Assembly (NCBI RefSeq): GCF_007993795.1
Contig: NZ_CP042476.1
Location: forward strand, 2,542,001 to 2,606,000
DNA length: 64,000 bases
From: Antarcticibacterium arcticum
GTDB taxonomy: Bacteria > Bacteroidota > Bacteroidia > Flavobacteriales > Flavobacteriaceae
Reading direction: 5' to 3'
The translations under genes were made by a program, and so were the position numbers. The notes below the pieces were generated by a model. That model had not been told where the DNA came from. It saw only the letters and a program-made list of their open reading frames with translations, and made no database searches. Positions 52,034 through 61,616 of the stretch are shown here, piece by piece; the stretch's first letter is position 1; each line of letters opens with the position of its first letter.

Positions 52034-53419
52034 TTAAATTCCTGTTACTCTTACGTTATCAATATCATAAGTTGTAGATTTTTCATAAGCAGCTCCCAAA
52101 TATTGAAATGCTACATGCACTACCCCATCAATACAGGATATATCTATATGCGACCTGGTGAATCCTACCCCGTTTTGGTTGGAAGGCCCCACAGGGATAT
52201 TTGCGTCGAGTAATGTCCAGCTGGTAGTAAGGGGATTTCCTGTATAAGAATTTGTTATGAACACTCTTAAAATAGTGGCATTATCAAAAGAGGCCCTAAT
52301 GTCAAAGGATAAAACTTCACTTGATGATTTATTCAGGTCTATTGGCGGGGTAATTAACCAGGCTTCCAATGGTATTTCCTGAGTATTATAGGCTGTAATC
52401 CTCACATGCCTGTTACCTCCAAGGGTGCCGGGTTCAAAGCGCTTGCTTCCTCCACTCACATTAAGATTGGTGAAGCCACGTGTTTCAAGCATTCTTACGG
52501 TGGTAATGGTTTCAAAACTTTCAGAGAAAATGGTCTCCACTCCGGGGGTAATATTATTCCCGCATTTTAAATATTGGGGATCACACCTCTCTCCATTTTC
52601 AAAATTCAGGGCTTCGGGGGTATTGATAACCAGGATGTAATAATCATCATAAAAGTTCCTGGTGAGCACCCCCTCAATACTTCCGGAAGACTGCGGAAGT
52701 AACAGAGACCTGAAACTCGAAAAAGTACTGGTGCTTAGATTTGTTGTAGCGCCACTCCGGCAGCTTTCCAATTGCCGCTCCCCATCAAACCTGTCAAAAC
52801 TTTCAGCAGAAAATGTATACCGGTGATCATCCCGTACCAAATTGCGGTTGAATTGAACCTCCTCTAAGCGGACAAATAAATTTTTATATTTTTCCTGAAA
52901 TTCCTCTATTTCAATTTTTAAAGGAACAATAGTGGCAGTTTCATTGCTTCTTATAATATGTTCATCTACAAGAGCCTGGGGAAGTGCGACAATATTCCCA
53001 CGGTTTTGCATTCCCAGTTGGAGCACCCCGTTATTAAATCCTAGGCTTAAACCATCCAGTTTTATAAACACTTTACGGCCAAAATTAAAAGTGTCTGAAA
53101 GAGTTGGGTCATCTATTAAAACCTGAATACCTGCCGTTGGGTTTGATGATTTGTCCTGCAGGACCAATTTTTTGTAAAAATTACCGCCTTCATCACTGGA
53201 TATTACAAAACCTTCAAAATATGCATTTGTATTTCTAAAGGTGTAAATTTCATTGTTCTGGAAATTAAAATGTCCTTTAACTGCCGCAATAGTAGTTAAA
53301 TTTCCTTCCACAATAATTTCTTTATTACCTGCCTCGGGCAAGGCAAAATCATCCGTCTTTACACAGGAAAACAAAATGATTATAAGGATCCAACTAAAAA
53401 AATATCTGCCTTTTTTCAT
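52034..53419 (-). CDS. DUF5689 / choice-of-anchor J surface lipoprotein
   Basis: The 461-residue protein starts MKKGRYFFSWILIIILFSC (lipidated Cys at 19), followed by VKTDD, which resembles the K-x-D/E surface-export signal of Bacteroidota lipoproteins. The N-terminal half (about 30-270) fits DUF5689, with FEGFVISSDEGGNFYKKLVLQDKSSNPTAGIQVLIDD. The C-terminal half has a choice-of-anchor J-like jelly-roll (FSESFETITTVRMLETRGFTNLNVSGGSKRFE). It follows a TonB receptor gene by 40 bp on the same strand, as SusD-like lipoproteins do, and may be its surface partner. Confidence 0.88.
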   Translation of the reverse strand: MKKGRYFFSWILIIILFSCVKTDDFALPEAGNKEIIVEGNLTTIAAVKGHFNFQNNEIYTFRNTNAYFEGFVISSDEGGNFYKKLVLQDKSSNPTAGIQVLIDDPTLSDTFNFGRKVFIKLDGLSLGFNNGVLQLGMQNRGNIVALPQALVDEHIIRSNETATIVPLKIEIEEFQEKYKNLFVRLEEVQFNRNLVRDDHRYTFSAESFDRFDGERQLESCRSGATTNLSTSTFSSFRSLLLPQSSGSIEGVLTRNFYDDYYILVINTPEALNFENGERCDPQYLKCGNNITPGVETIFSESFETITTVRMLETRGFTNLNVSGGSKRFEPGTLGGNRHVRITAYNTQEIPLEAWLITPPIDLNKSSSEVLSFDIRASFDNATILRVFITNSYTGNPLTTSWTLLDANIPVGPSNQNGVGFTRSHIDISCIDGVVHVAFQYLGAAYEKSTTYDIDNVRVTGI

Positions 53420-53459
53420 AATTTGATAATTTAAGCTCTAACTTTCATTGGCAAGGGGA

Positions 53460-56291
53460 TTAAAATCTATAATATACATTCGCATAATAAGACGCACCCG
53501 TACCATACCAATACTTACTTCCAAATAAAGGCTGGTCTCTTTCCCTATCTTCTTTAAGTGCAGGGTAATTGGCATTTCGGGACTGCTCAAAGCCGCCTGT
53601 CTTATATATTACATCCAGAATGTTGTTGAGGCTAACAAAAAACCCGAGGTAATTATTTTTAATTCTCCAGGACTTGCCACCAATTGCATTCATTAATACA
53701 TAGGAATCAAATTGTTCCTGTTTGAGCAATTCTTTCGCTGTACCTTCATCATAATTTATAATAGGAAGCCCGTCAACATCTGTTAGAAAATTTGAGGTAC
53801 GGGTAATGGGACTCACATTTATAAATGCATGAGAAAAGAAATTAACGGTTGTTCCAAACCACCAGAAATTTGGGTCACGGTACTCGAATCCAAGCTGGGC
53901 TGCCCTTTGAGGTCCGCCTCCTACTCGGTAATTCTTGAGATTGGAAACCCAGTAATTTATTGGCTCCGTAAAGCTGTCTGAGGTAAGGGATAACCTGGGA
54001 TTATTGTTGTAGGTATACTGGCCTATGGCAACTGCTCCCTTAACTTTTATGGTAGAGGTGATTTGATACTCCACCCCAGATTCTATCCCAAAATGCCTTT
54101 TATCAATATTTGTCATTACTTCCTGTACAAAGGCTGTGGCACCTGTCCTACCCATTTCACTCAAACCATCGGCATAATAAAAAGAAATTGCAGTGCCATC
54201 CTGTACTTCGGTAAAATAGCCAGTTAACCTCAGCCTGAATAGTGGCGTTCTGAAAATGTAATTCAGGTCTCCAGAAAATAACTGCTCGTTAGACAAATCG
54301 CGCACAATTTCATTGTTCATTCGGGAATTGGAGAAGGAATTACGTAAAGTGGGTGGCCTGGTATAATAACTTAGATTATAGTCCAGCAAGTGTCTCCCCG
54401 TGAATCTATAGGTTCCCCCTGTCTTAAGCCCAATATTGGTAAAATTGAGCAAGTCACTTTTCCCAAGAGAATTATTGGGATAACTTCCATTTTGAAATAA
54501 GCCGTTGCGTTGATATGTGGTCTGGGATATCTGGCCGGCGAAGTAGAGATCAGATCTTCTGGTTTTAAACTGAAGTTGGGAATAGGCTTCAAGCACCGTG
54601 GCCAATAGTTCAAAATTATATTTAAACCGGTCTCCCTGGTTGGCAATCCTATTTCGGTTTCTAAAGTCGTTTTGACCTCTGTCTCCAATAAGGGAGTTCT
54701 CATTGGCCTGGGCAAAAAAATCAACATCCAAATAACCGGAACCCCCAAGCAGATCTTTTACACTGGCAAAATTCTCACTTATAAGCTTTGTGTATGTAAG
54801 CTTTGAGATCAATTTTAATCTTTCATTGAAAGTGGTATTAAGAATAGAATTAACAGTAATCTGTTGGTCGTCATTCCTGTCTTCAGCCAGGATATAAATT
54901 GAATTGCCCCCGTTTTGAAGAGAGGTAAGATTGGCATTATAAAGTTCATTCCAGTTAAGCTGGCCATTATTAATAAGTTCCTGTTGCGCAATATATGCAC
55001 CCATATAATTAGGGTTGTTAGCTGCACGAAGAAAATAACTTGGCAATTTTTGATAATATGCGGGATCGGGATTCGAACCTCCCCCCACAAAACTTTCCTG
55101 CCCGTTTGGTTGGGACACCAGGCGGGTTCCTCCAAAATCTATACGGCTATTGGCAATTTTTCCAAATTGATAAGCCAGGTTAGAATTGATCTGGGTGTTG
55201 CGCGATAGTTTCCAGAAATGATTAAGCATTACAACCGGTTCCTCAATCTCCCTGTAACGCGAATTGCGGATCTCCCCATTTTGATATCCCCAGAATGAAT
55301 TATACTGTTGCCCCTTGAGATCATATACTTCCTGGGTGTTGGCAGAGGATTTACCCCGAAAATTGGGAGTATAAAAGCCACTGAAATTAAGGCTGTGGAA
55401 ATCATTTATTTTCTTTTCGGCGGAAATAAATAAGCTGTTGGCATCGTATGCAGTACCATCAATAAAACCTTCGGTTGCAAACCGTCTTGATGCCGAAACT
55501 GAATAAGTCCATCCTCTTTCCAGTTCGCCTGAATTATAGGTCGCCATTATTCTACCGGTGTAACTTCTGTTTGCCATGGCATAAGAGACCCTTCCGCCTT
55601 TTCCATAGGCAGAAGCCCTCATTATAATATTAGTAGTTCCTGCAAGGCCGCCAAATCCCACTTCTGAAGGTACAGTCGCAGTAGAAACCACCTGGTTGCG
55701 CTGGACATCATTTAGGCCACCCCAATTGCTCCATTGCGGTCTGCCATTAAATATTTTATTCATTTCAACACCATTGATATAAACCTTTCCATATTCACTG
55801 TCCAATCCCCGTGGCCTGAAAAAAGTCTGGCTAAAATCAAAAGCAGCAGCATTTAGAAAAACATCGCGGGAAGCCTGGAGCAAACCGGCCACATTATCCA
55901 CATTCCCCTCCTCTTCGCTTAATTGAGCATCAGACAAGCTAATAGCACCCATAAGCATCTGCTCCCTGAACATATCGATTTCCAGAGGAATAAGGTCCAG
56001 GTTCTTATCGGTGGATTTTATAATGATAACCGGAAGCCGGAGACTTGCATACCCAGACCTTGTAAATGTCAGGATCTGGTTGCCCTCCGGAATTTCTTCT
56101 GAAGAAAATATAAAAGTGCCGGTCGCATTTGTAAGAGTTTGAAAGGTAGTTCCATCTATGATCACCAAGGTATTTTCTACGGGTTCATAAGTTGAAGCAT
56201 CAACAACAACTCCCCGAAGGGAGGTTTGCTGACCGTGAACTTTAAAGACAGAAAGTATGCCCCAAAGAAATAAATATAGCCCCTGTTTCAT
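53460..56291 (-). CDS. TonB-dependent receptor
   Basis: The 943-residue outer-membrane receptor has a signal peptide ending near HGQ (residue 21). A carboxypeptidase-regulatory-like N-terminal domain (about 22-105; TSLRGVVVDASTYEPVENTLVIIDG) precedes the plug (about 130-235; VYINGVEMNKIFNGRPQWSNWGGLNDV). The beta-barrel ends in YYANVYYRF, a C-terminal aromatic as usual. No lipobox, so it is the barrel and not a SusD. It is the upstream gene of a pair with the DUF5689 lipoprotein and is divergent from a secreted nuclease gene. Imported substrate unknown, possibly nucleic-acid-derived. Confidence 0.93.
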   Translation of the reverse strand: MKQGLYLFLWGILSVFKVHGQQTSLRGVVVDASTYEPVENTLVIIDGTTFQTLTNATGTFIFSSEEIPEGNQILTFTRSGYASLRLPVIIIKSTDKNLDLIPLEIDMFREQMLMGAISLSDAQLSEEEGNVDNVAGLLQASRDVFLNAAAFDFSQTFFRPRGLDSEYGKVYINGVEMNKIFNGRPQWSNWGGLNDVQRNQVVSTATVPSEVGFGGLAGTTNIIMRASAYGKGGRVSYAMANRSYTGRIMATYNSGELERGWTYSVSASRRFATEGFIDGTAYDANSLFISAEKKINDFHSLNFSGFYTPNFRGKSSANTQEVYDLKGQQYNSFWGYQNGEIRNSRYREIEEPVVMLNHFWKLSRNTQINSNLAYQFGKIANSRIDFGGTRLVSQPNGQESFVGGGSNPDPAYYQKLPSYFLRAANNPNYMGAYIAQQELINNGQLNWNELYNANLTSLQNGGNSIYILAEDRNDDQQITVNSILNTTFNERLKLISKLTYTKLISENFASVKDLLGGSGYLDVDFFAQANENSLIGDRGQNDFRNRNRIANQGDRFKYNFELLATVLEAYSQLQFKTRRSDLYFAGQISQTTYQRNGLFQNGSYPNNSLGKSDLLNFTNIGLKTGGTYRFTGRHLLDYNLSYYTRPPTLRNSFSNSRMNNEIVRDLSNEQLFSGDLNYIFRTPLFRLRLTGYFTEVQDGTAISFYYADGLSEMGRTGATAFVQEVMTNIDKRHFGIESGVEYQITSTIKVKGAVAIGQYTYNNNPRLSLTSDSFTEPINYWVSNLKNYRVGGGPQRAAQLGFEYRDPNFWWFGTTVNFFSHAFINVSPITRTSNFLTDVDGLPIINYDEGTAKELLKQEQFDSYVLMNAIGGKSWRIKNNYLGFFVSLNNILDVIYKTGGFEQSRNANYPALKEDRERDQPLFGSKYWYGTGASYYANVYYRF

Positions 56292-56403
56292 TTATAACCC
56301 ATTCATTATCTACTATTTAAGTTAATTATTTAATTTTATTTTGCATTAACTTGATGTATATTGAAGGCCTTTTTTCTCATAACTTTAATAGATTTACTGC
56401 GGA

Positions 56404-57513
56404 ATGTTAAAATTTATAAGGTGTTTTAAGGTCTTTTTTATAACAATAATTATAAGCTTGTTGTGGACCCATAACAGCCCCGCCCAGGTAGATAAACTTT
56501 ACCTGTTAAGGACTGTTGCGTTTTATAATGTTGAGAATTTATTTGATACAGAAAATGATCCTTTCATATTTGATGATGACCGTACCCCAACCGGAAACGA
56601 CAAGTGGACCATTCTAAAATATGAGCACAAATTAAAGAACCTGTCCAGGGTTATTTCTGAAATAGGAGGTGAAATAAGCCAGCTACCTCCCGCGATTTTG
56701 GGTGTTTGTGAAGTGGAAAATCTAAAAGTATTGGAAGATCTTGTAATTCAACCCGCTCTAATTTCATACAACTATGGGATTATACATTATGATTCTCCGG
56801 ACAGGCGCGGCATCGATGTGGGGCTCCTTTATCAAAAAGACCTGTTTATCCCACAACATTCCCAATCCCGCCGATTGCTTATTTATGAAGCAGATGATCC
56901 TTCAAAGAGAGTTTATACAAGAGATCAATTGGTTGTGAGCGGCCTTTTTGAAGGAGAACCCATGCATTTTATCGTAAATCACTGGCCATCCCGAAGTGGC
57001 GGGGAAGCAAGAAGCAGTTATAAAAGGGAAAGCGCAGCACGGTTAAACCGCAAAATTATTGATTCCCTTCACCAGGTGGACCCTTATGCCCGAATTATTA
57101 TTATGGGAGATTTCAATGATGACCCAACCAACCGGAGCATCAGGAAGGTTTTGGGTACTAAAGCTGACAAAGGTAAAACAGGGATTGGAGAGCTTTTTAA
57201 CCCCATGGAAAGTATGCTGAGAAAAGGAATGGGCACCCTGGCCTACAGAGACGGCTGGAACCTTTTTGACCAGATCATCCTATCCCACGCACTTTTGGGA
57301 AATGATTACTCTACCTATCAATTTTACCGGGCCGGGATATTTAATCCTGAATATTTACTCACTCCATCTGGCCAATATAAAGGGTATCCGTTTAGAAGTT
57401 ATGATTATGGAGGATACACGGGCGGCTACAGTGACCATTTTCCTGTGTATGTTTATTTAATTAAGGAAGTACCGGTTCCCCTATTGTTGGAGACGCTGGA
57501 GGGGGGTTATTAA
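56404..57513 (+). CDS. Secreted endonuclease/exonuclease/phosphatase-family protein
   Basis: The 369-residue protein has an N-terminal signal (KVFFITIIISLLWTHNSPAQ, cleavage near 28). The EEP fold is intact, with FYNVENLFDTENDPF (about 40-54), VCEVENLKVL (catalytic Glu), FIVNHWPSRSGGEARSSYKR (about 179-198), GDFNDDP (Asp, Asn) and GYSDHFPVYVYL (Asp-His). VENLFDT and NHWPSRSGG are typical of extracellular flavobacterial nucleases of this family. It is divergent from the TonB receptor/DUF5689 pair with 112 bp between starts, and converges on the radical SAM gene with a 4-bp overlap. DNA/RNA or a phosphoester is the likely substrate. Confidence 0.92.
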   Translation: MLKFIRCFKVFFITIIISLLWTHNSPAQVDKLYLLRTVAFYNVENLFDTENDPFIFDDDRTPTGNDKWTILKYEHKLKNLSRVISEIGGEISQLPPAILGVCEVENLKVLEDLVIQPALISYNYGIIHYDSPDRRGIDVGLLYQKDLFIPQHSQSRRLLIYEADDPSKRVYTRDQLVVSGLFEGEPMHFIVNHWPSRSGGEARSSYKRESAARLNRKIIDSLHQVDPYARIIIMGDFNDDPTNRSIRKVLGTKADKGKTGIGELFNPMESMLRKGMGTLAYRDGWNLFDQIILSHALLGNDYSTYQFYRAGIFNPEYLLTPSGQYKGYPFRSYDYGGYTGGYSDHFPVYVYLIKEVPVPLLLETLEGGY

Positions 57514-58586
57514 AACAACTTCATTTGCCCATCCTTATATTGCTCATGAAGATCACAGTTTAAAACCGGAAGCGCTCTTCCCTGTAAATATTTTTTGCGG
57601 GCAATTGTAAATTGTTGAGCAACCTGTTCAGCGATATTTCCTTCTCCTTTCATACGGCGGCCAAACACACTGTCGTTGAGATTACCTCCGTGGCATTCGG
57701 CGATTTGGTGCAGGACCTTTTCAGCCCTGTCGGGCATGGTTTTTTGAATCCAGTCAGTGAAAATTCCTCCAATCGCACCGTTAAGGCGCACCATGGTATA
57801 ACCCACGCTTAGGGCGCCCCTTTCGGCCACCGCTTTTACCAAGGGAAGGATCTCATGACTGTTTATAGCAGGAATTATGGGGGCCATCATCACACTTACC
57901 GGTATCCCTTCCGCAGTAAGTTTTTCAACTGTTTCAAGTCTTTTTTTCACCGTGGCGGTTCTGGGCTCCAGCATACGGCGCATGCTTTCATCCAGGGAAG
58001 TAATGGAAAGATTTACCTGTACCAGATTGTCCTTTGCCAGTTCCTTCAAAATATCGATATCGCGTTGGATCAGGGCATTTTTGGTAATTATCCCTACCGG
58101 ATGTTTGTATTTAAGGAATGTTTTGAGAAGGGACCGGGTGATCTCCAGTTTCTTTTCGATTGGCTGGTAACAATCTGTATTGCCTGATAATACAATAGGA
58201 GAAGCTTCCCAACGTTTACTCTGAAATTTTTTCTCCAGCAATTCCACACAATTGCGCTTTACCAGGATCTTTTGTTCAAAATCTACCCCGGCACTGTAAC
58301 CCCAGTATTCGTGAGAATTTCTTGCATAACAGTAAACACAGCCGTGTTCGCAACCCTGATATGGATTCAGGGAAAAACCCATTCGTAAGTCTGGGCTATC
58401 TACCCTATTCACAATGGTCTTGGGAAAGGTATCAATAAGCACAGTTTGGGTTTTATAAGGATCTTCCCCTTCCAAAGCGCAGTAATTAAGAAAATCTTCC
58501 CGCACTTCATGAGCCTGGGCGTCAAAGCGATTATGCACATTTAGCTGTGCTCCTCTCCCGGCTGTATATCCATCAACTTTCTGCAT
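57510..58586 (-). CDS. PA0069-family radical SAM protein
   Basis: From the ATG at 58586 it has 358 residues. The radical SAM motif is CEHGCVYCYARNSHEYWGYSAG (three Cys, about 78-99), with NPYQG before it. SGNTDCYQPIEKKLEITRSLLK and NSHEILPLVKAVAERGAL are typical of the PA0069/SPL-like group related to spore photoproduct lyase. The physiological substrate is unknown. The ATG is 4 nt from a TAnnTTTG element (58598-58591), with a long hairpin just upstream. Confidence 0.9.
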   Translation of the reverse strand: MQKVDGYTAGRGAQLNVHNRFDAQAHEVREDFLNYCALEGEDPYKTQTVLIDTFPKTIVNRVDSPDLRMGFSLNPYQGCEHGCVYCYARNSHEYWGYSAGVDFEQKILVKRNCVELLEKKFQSKRWEASPIVLSGNTDCYQPIEKKLEITRSLLKTFLKYKHPVGIITKNALIQRDIDILKELAKDNLVQVNLSITSLDESMRRMLEPRTATVKKRLETVEKLTAEGIPVSVMMAPIIPAINSHEILPLVKAVAERGALSVGYTMVRLNGAIGGIFTDWIQKTMPDRAEKVLHQIAECHGGNLNDSVFGRRMKGEGNIAEQVAQQFTIARKKYLQGRALPVLNCDLHEQYKDGQMKLF

Positions 58587-58590
58587 CAAA

Positions 58591-58598
58591 CAAAAATA
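58591..58598 (-). promoter_or_regulatory. Candidate -7 element abutting the radical SAM ATG
   Basis: Minus-strand TATTTTTG matches TAnnTTTG and ends 4 nt before the ATG. It overlaps the foot of the hairpin at 58594-58635, so it may instead be that hairpin's T-rich tail. Confidence 0.35.
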
Positions 58599-58635
58599 TG
58601 GAATATTTCCTAAATAAAGGAATTATTCCATATTT
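58594..58635 (-). terminator. Long hairpin after the enoyl-CoA hydratase gene
   Basis: Two 18-nt arms (58594-58611 and 58618-58635) pair with one mismatch around a 6-nt loop, and on the minus strand are followed by TTGTTTG. It lies 15 bp past the 58651 stop. It probably ends the kinase/hydratase transcript, but the T run is short and AT-rich, so another structural role is possible. Confidence 0.6.
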
Positions 58636-58650
58636 ATTTGAATAATGCAT

Positions 58651-59433
58651 TTATTCCCCGGGAAAGTCGGCTTTTCTTTTGTTTAAAAATGCAGTGGTGC
58701 CTTCTTTAAAGTCGGCAGTTCCAAAGCATCTCCCAAATTCTTCAATTTCGGTTGCGAAGCCGTTTAAACCATCTTCGTAATTGGCATTTACCGCTTTAAT
58801 GGCAGAGCGAATGGCAACCATAGAATTCCTCATGATCCTGCATGCTATCTTTTCAGTAAATTCCAGTAATTCTTCCTGGGTGGTCACGTGATTTACAAGG
58901 TTATATTGTAAAGCCTGGTGGGAATCTATCATCCCTGCCGTCATAATCATTTCCATGGCTCTTCCTTTTCCCACAAGTTGCGGCAAGCGTTGCGTACCAC
59001 CATACCCGGGAATCACTCCAAGGGAAACCTCTGGCAAGCCCATTTTTGCATTTTCTGAAGCAATCCTGAAATGTGCTGCCATGGCCAGTTCCAGGCCACC
59101 ACCCAAAGCGAATCCATTTACGGCAGCAATTACCGGTTTGGGAAAATTGGCCACAAGGTCAAATAATTTTTCCTGACCCTCCGCAGCTAATTGAGAACCT
59201 TCTTCAACTGAAAAATCGGCGAATTCACTTATATCTGCCCCGGCAACGAAAGCTTTTTCCCCACTTCCGGTAAGTATGATCACTTTAACCTCATCCTCTT
59301 TCCGGGCATTGTTTAATGCACGGTGCAGTTCCTCAATAGTTTCTTTGTTAAGAGCATTCAGTTTTGAAGGCCTATTGATGGTAATTCTTAGGATCCCGTG
59401 ATTGTTTTGTTCTAAAATATTCTGAAATTTCAT
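58651..59433 (-). CDS. Enoyl-CoA hydratase/isomerase family protein
   Basis: This 260-residue crotonase-fold enzyme hydrates enoyl-CoA in fatty-acid or related degradation. AFVAGADISEFADF (about 62-75), NGFALGGGLELAMAAHFRIASENAKMGLPEVSLGVIPGYGGTQRL (about 106-150) carry the oxyanion-hole glycines and catalytic Glu residues. Length is normal (about 260). It lies 56 bp downstream of a histidine kinase gene on the same strand. The exact acyl substrate cannot be read. Confidence 0.94.
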   Translation of the reverse strand: MKFQNILEQNNHGILRITINRPSKLNALNKETIEELHRALNNARKEDEVKVIILTGSGEKAFVAGADISEFADFSVEEGSQLAAEGQEKLFDLVANFPKPVIAAVNGFALGGGLELAMAAHFRIASENAKMGLPEVSLGVIPGYGGTQRLPQLVGKGRAMEMIMTAGMIDSHQALQYNLVNHVTTQEELLEFTEKIACRIMRNSMVAIRSAIKAVNANYEDGLNGFATEIEEFGRCFGTADFKEGTTAFLNKRKADFPGE

Positions 59434-59489
59434 AGGTGTTATTTTAATTCCACATGACTTTTAGGACAGGTGGATAATTTATATTCCCC

Positions 59490-60947
59490 TTAGTTCCTGG
59501 GAAATTTTACCGTAAATATAGTTCCTTTATTTTTTTTGGAAGTGAAGGTGATGCTACCCCCGTAGGTTTCTACCAGATTTTTAACCATTGCCAATCCTAG
59601 TCCCATTCCGCTGGTTTTAGTGGTAAATTTAGGCTCAAACACCTTTTCTTTGTTTTCTTCAGTAATCCCTATTCCGTTATCTGATACCGTAATGCTCACC
59701 ATTTGGTCCATCTCCTCTACTCTCACCAAAATCTTAGGATTTTCAACATCCTGTAACGCCTGGGTGGCATTTTTAACCAGGTTGGTAACCACTCTTATTA
59801 GTTGGGTACGGTCAAATTTGGCCAGGATCTCATCTTTCTCAGAGGTGAAAACTATATAATTTTCATTGAAAATATCCAGGGCCAGTTTTACAATTTTGGG
59901 AACATTCAGGATCTCATTTTGCTGTGCCGGCATTTTTGCGAAATTGGAAAAAGCCGATGCAATGGCACTCATTGTATCTATTTGATGTATCAGGGTATTG
60001 CTGTATTCCTCCACTTTGAGGTGGATGTTGGGATCATTGGGGTCAAAATTGCGCTGAAAACTCTGCACGCTAAGCCTCATAGGAGTTAATGGGTTCTTTA
60101 TCTCGTGAGCTACCTGTTTTGCCATTTCCCTCCAGGCCTGTTCCCGTTCGCCTGTTGCGAGTTTTACGGCGCTTTCCTCAAGCTCATCTATCATACTATT
60201 ATAAGCGGCAACAAGCGTATAAATTTCCTCGGAAGCATTATCTATGTCTATCTTTTGGTTACGTTTATCAAGACGGGTTTCAATGATCTTTGCGGAAACA
60301 AGTTTAAGGGATTTGGTAATATACTTTGAGAGAAAATAGGACAGCAATATGGCCAGCACCAGCATAAAAAGATACACCTCTCCAAGCTTCATTAAAAAAT
60401 TATTGAGGTCTTTTTGCAGCAGCTCATCATCCTGTAAATAAGGCAGGTAAAGTATTGCCAGGGGCTTAAATTGGTTGTCATTTAAATAAGTGTAGGACGA
60501 CTGGAACTTTTGCCCGTTTACTTCAGATTTTTTTAAATACCTCTTATTGGAGGAACTTTCCAGTTCCCTAAGAATATTTAAAGGGATCTGTGCAACGGTG
60601 GTGTCCCTGAAAAAGGTTTCATTGGATTTGATCAATAATTTCCCACTTAGATCATATACATGAATGCGCATATCGTGCACCTGGGAGATCTCATGGATCT
60701 TTCCCCGTTCCTTCAGGATGACCGCCATATTTGCGGTATTTACCACATGGGTGGTGCTTTCCAGTACGAATTTTATATTTTCCCTTATTGCCTGTTCTTT
60801 GCGCTCAAGGCGTTCCCTGTGGTAGGATTCAGATTCATGTTTGTATTGGTACACGGTAACCCCGGCTATAAGAATGGAAGCCCCTAAAACCAATAAGATC
60901 ATTGATATGAAAATACGGTTCCTTAAAGATAATTTTAAAAGCTTCAT
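59490..60947 (-). CDS. NtrY-like sensor histidine kinase
   Basis: The 485-residue kinase has two membrane helices (about 10-30 and 190-210) that flank an extracytoplasmic sensor, followed by a HAMP domain (about 212-265). The H-box is EMAKQVAHEIKNPLTPMRLSV (His about 288), and the ATPase domain has DNGIGITEENKEKVFEPKFTT and GMGLGLAMVKNLVETYGG. KNPLTPMRLS is typical of NtrY-type nitrogen-regulation kinases. No response regulator gene lies near it, so its partner is elsewhere. Upstream is hemJ (45 bp). Confidence 0.94.
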   Translation of the reverse strand: MKLLKLSLRNRIFISMILLVLGASILIAGVTVYQYKHESESYHRERLERKEQAIRENIKFVLESTTHVVNTANMAVILKERGKIHEISQVHDMRIHVYDLSGKLLIKSNETFFRDTTVAQIPLNILRELESSSNKRYLKKSEVNGQKFQSSYTYLNDNQFKPLAILYLPYLQDDELLQKDLNNFLMKLGEVYLFMLVLAILLSYFLSKYITKSLKLVSAKIIETRLDKRNQKIDIDNASEEIYTLVAAYNSMIDELEESAVKLATGEREQAWREMAKQVAHEIKNPLTPMRLSVQSFQRNFDPNDPNIHLKVEEYSNTLIHQIDTMSAIASAFSNFAKMPAQQNEILNVPKIVKLALDIFNENYIVFTSEKDEILAKFDRTQLIRVVTNLVKNATQALQDVENPKILVRVEEMDQMVSITVSDNGIGITEENKEKVFEPKFTTKTSGMGLGLAMVKNLVETYGGSITFTSKKNKGTIFTVKFPRN

Positions 60948-60992
60948 GTAATTTAGAGCAATTTTACTTCAATAATCAATTTTCACACCACA

Positions 60993-61544
60993 CTACGCAT
61001 TAGGGTTTTTACTTCTTATACGTTTGTACATTTTAAACCCCAGCATAAGTATAACAGAAAGCAGAAAAATACCTATTACTCCATATATCCAGTTAACTGC
61101 ATCCCGTACCACAACCAGAAATATTACGGCAAAGAGGATAAGCGTGGAACCCTCATTCCACAGTCGCATTTGGTTAGAACTCCATTTCACAACATTGTTT
61201 TGCAACTCCTTGAAGATAAGATGGCATTTGTAATGATACATATACAACAATACTACAAAACCAAGTTTTACAACCATCCAGTCCTGGTCCAGCCAGATGG
61301 GCATAAGATAAAGCAGCCAGAATGCAAAGAGACTCGCCAGTATTGCAGAAGGCCAGGTAATTATGTACCATAACCTGCGGGTCATAAGCTGCAATTGAGG
61401 CACCAGAATACTTTTCTCCGGCTCCGGTTTGAGATTGGCTTCAATATGATAGACAAATAGACGGGGGATATAAAAAAGCCCGGCAAACCAGGTGATCACA
61501 AAAATAAGATGTAAGGCTTTTATATACAGATAATATTCGATCAC
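60993..61544 (-). CDS. hemJ: HemJ-like protoporphyrinogen oxidase / CopD family
   Basis: The 183-residue, four-helix membrane protein has ALHLIFVITWFAGLFYIPRLFVYH (about 9-32), the HemJ/UPF0093 signature with the conserved His. VVKLGFVVLLYMYHYKCHLIFKEL and MRLWNEGSTLILFAVIFLV follow. HemJ oxidises protoporphyrinogen IX to protoporphyrin IX, the step before HemH. The hemH gene is 1.4 kb upstream on the same strand, separated only by a MATE gene. Annotation as CopD is common; HemJ is the more specific call. Confidence 0.88.
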   Translation of the reverse strand: MIEYYLYIKALHLIFVITWFAGLFYIPRLFVYHIEANLKPEPEKSILVPQLQLMTRRLWYIITWPSAILASLFAFWLLYLMPIWLDQDWMVVKLGFVVLLYMYHYKCHLIFKELQNNVVKWSSNQMRLWNEGSTLILFAVIFLVVVRDAVNWIYGVIGIFLLSVILMLGFKMYKRIRSKNPNA

Positions 61545-61616
61545 AAACTAATTATTTTAAAAAGTTGGAAGCGTTCCGGTTATTGCGGGAATACGGTTTT
61601 AAACAAATATAGTTAT

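Noticed and set aside
57877..58187. Plus-strand frames opposite the radical SAM gene
   Set aside because: The minus strand carries the intact CxxxCxxC protein; these are shadows.
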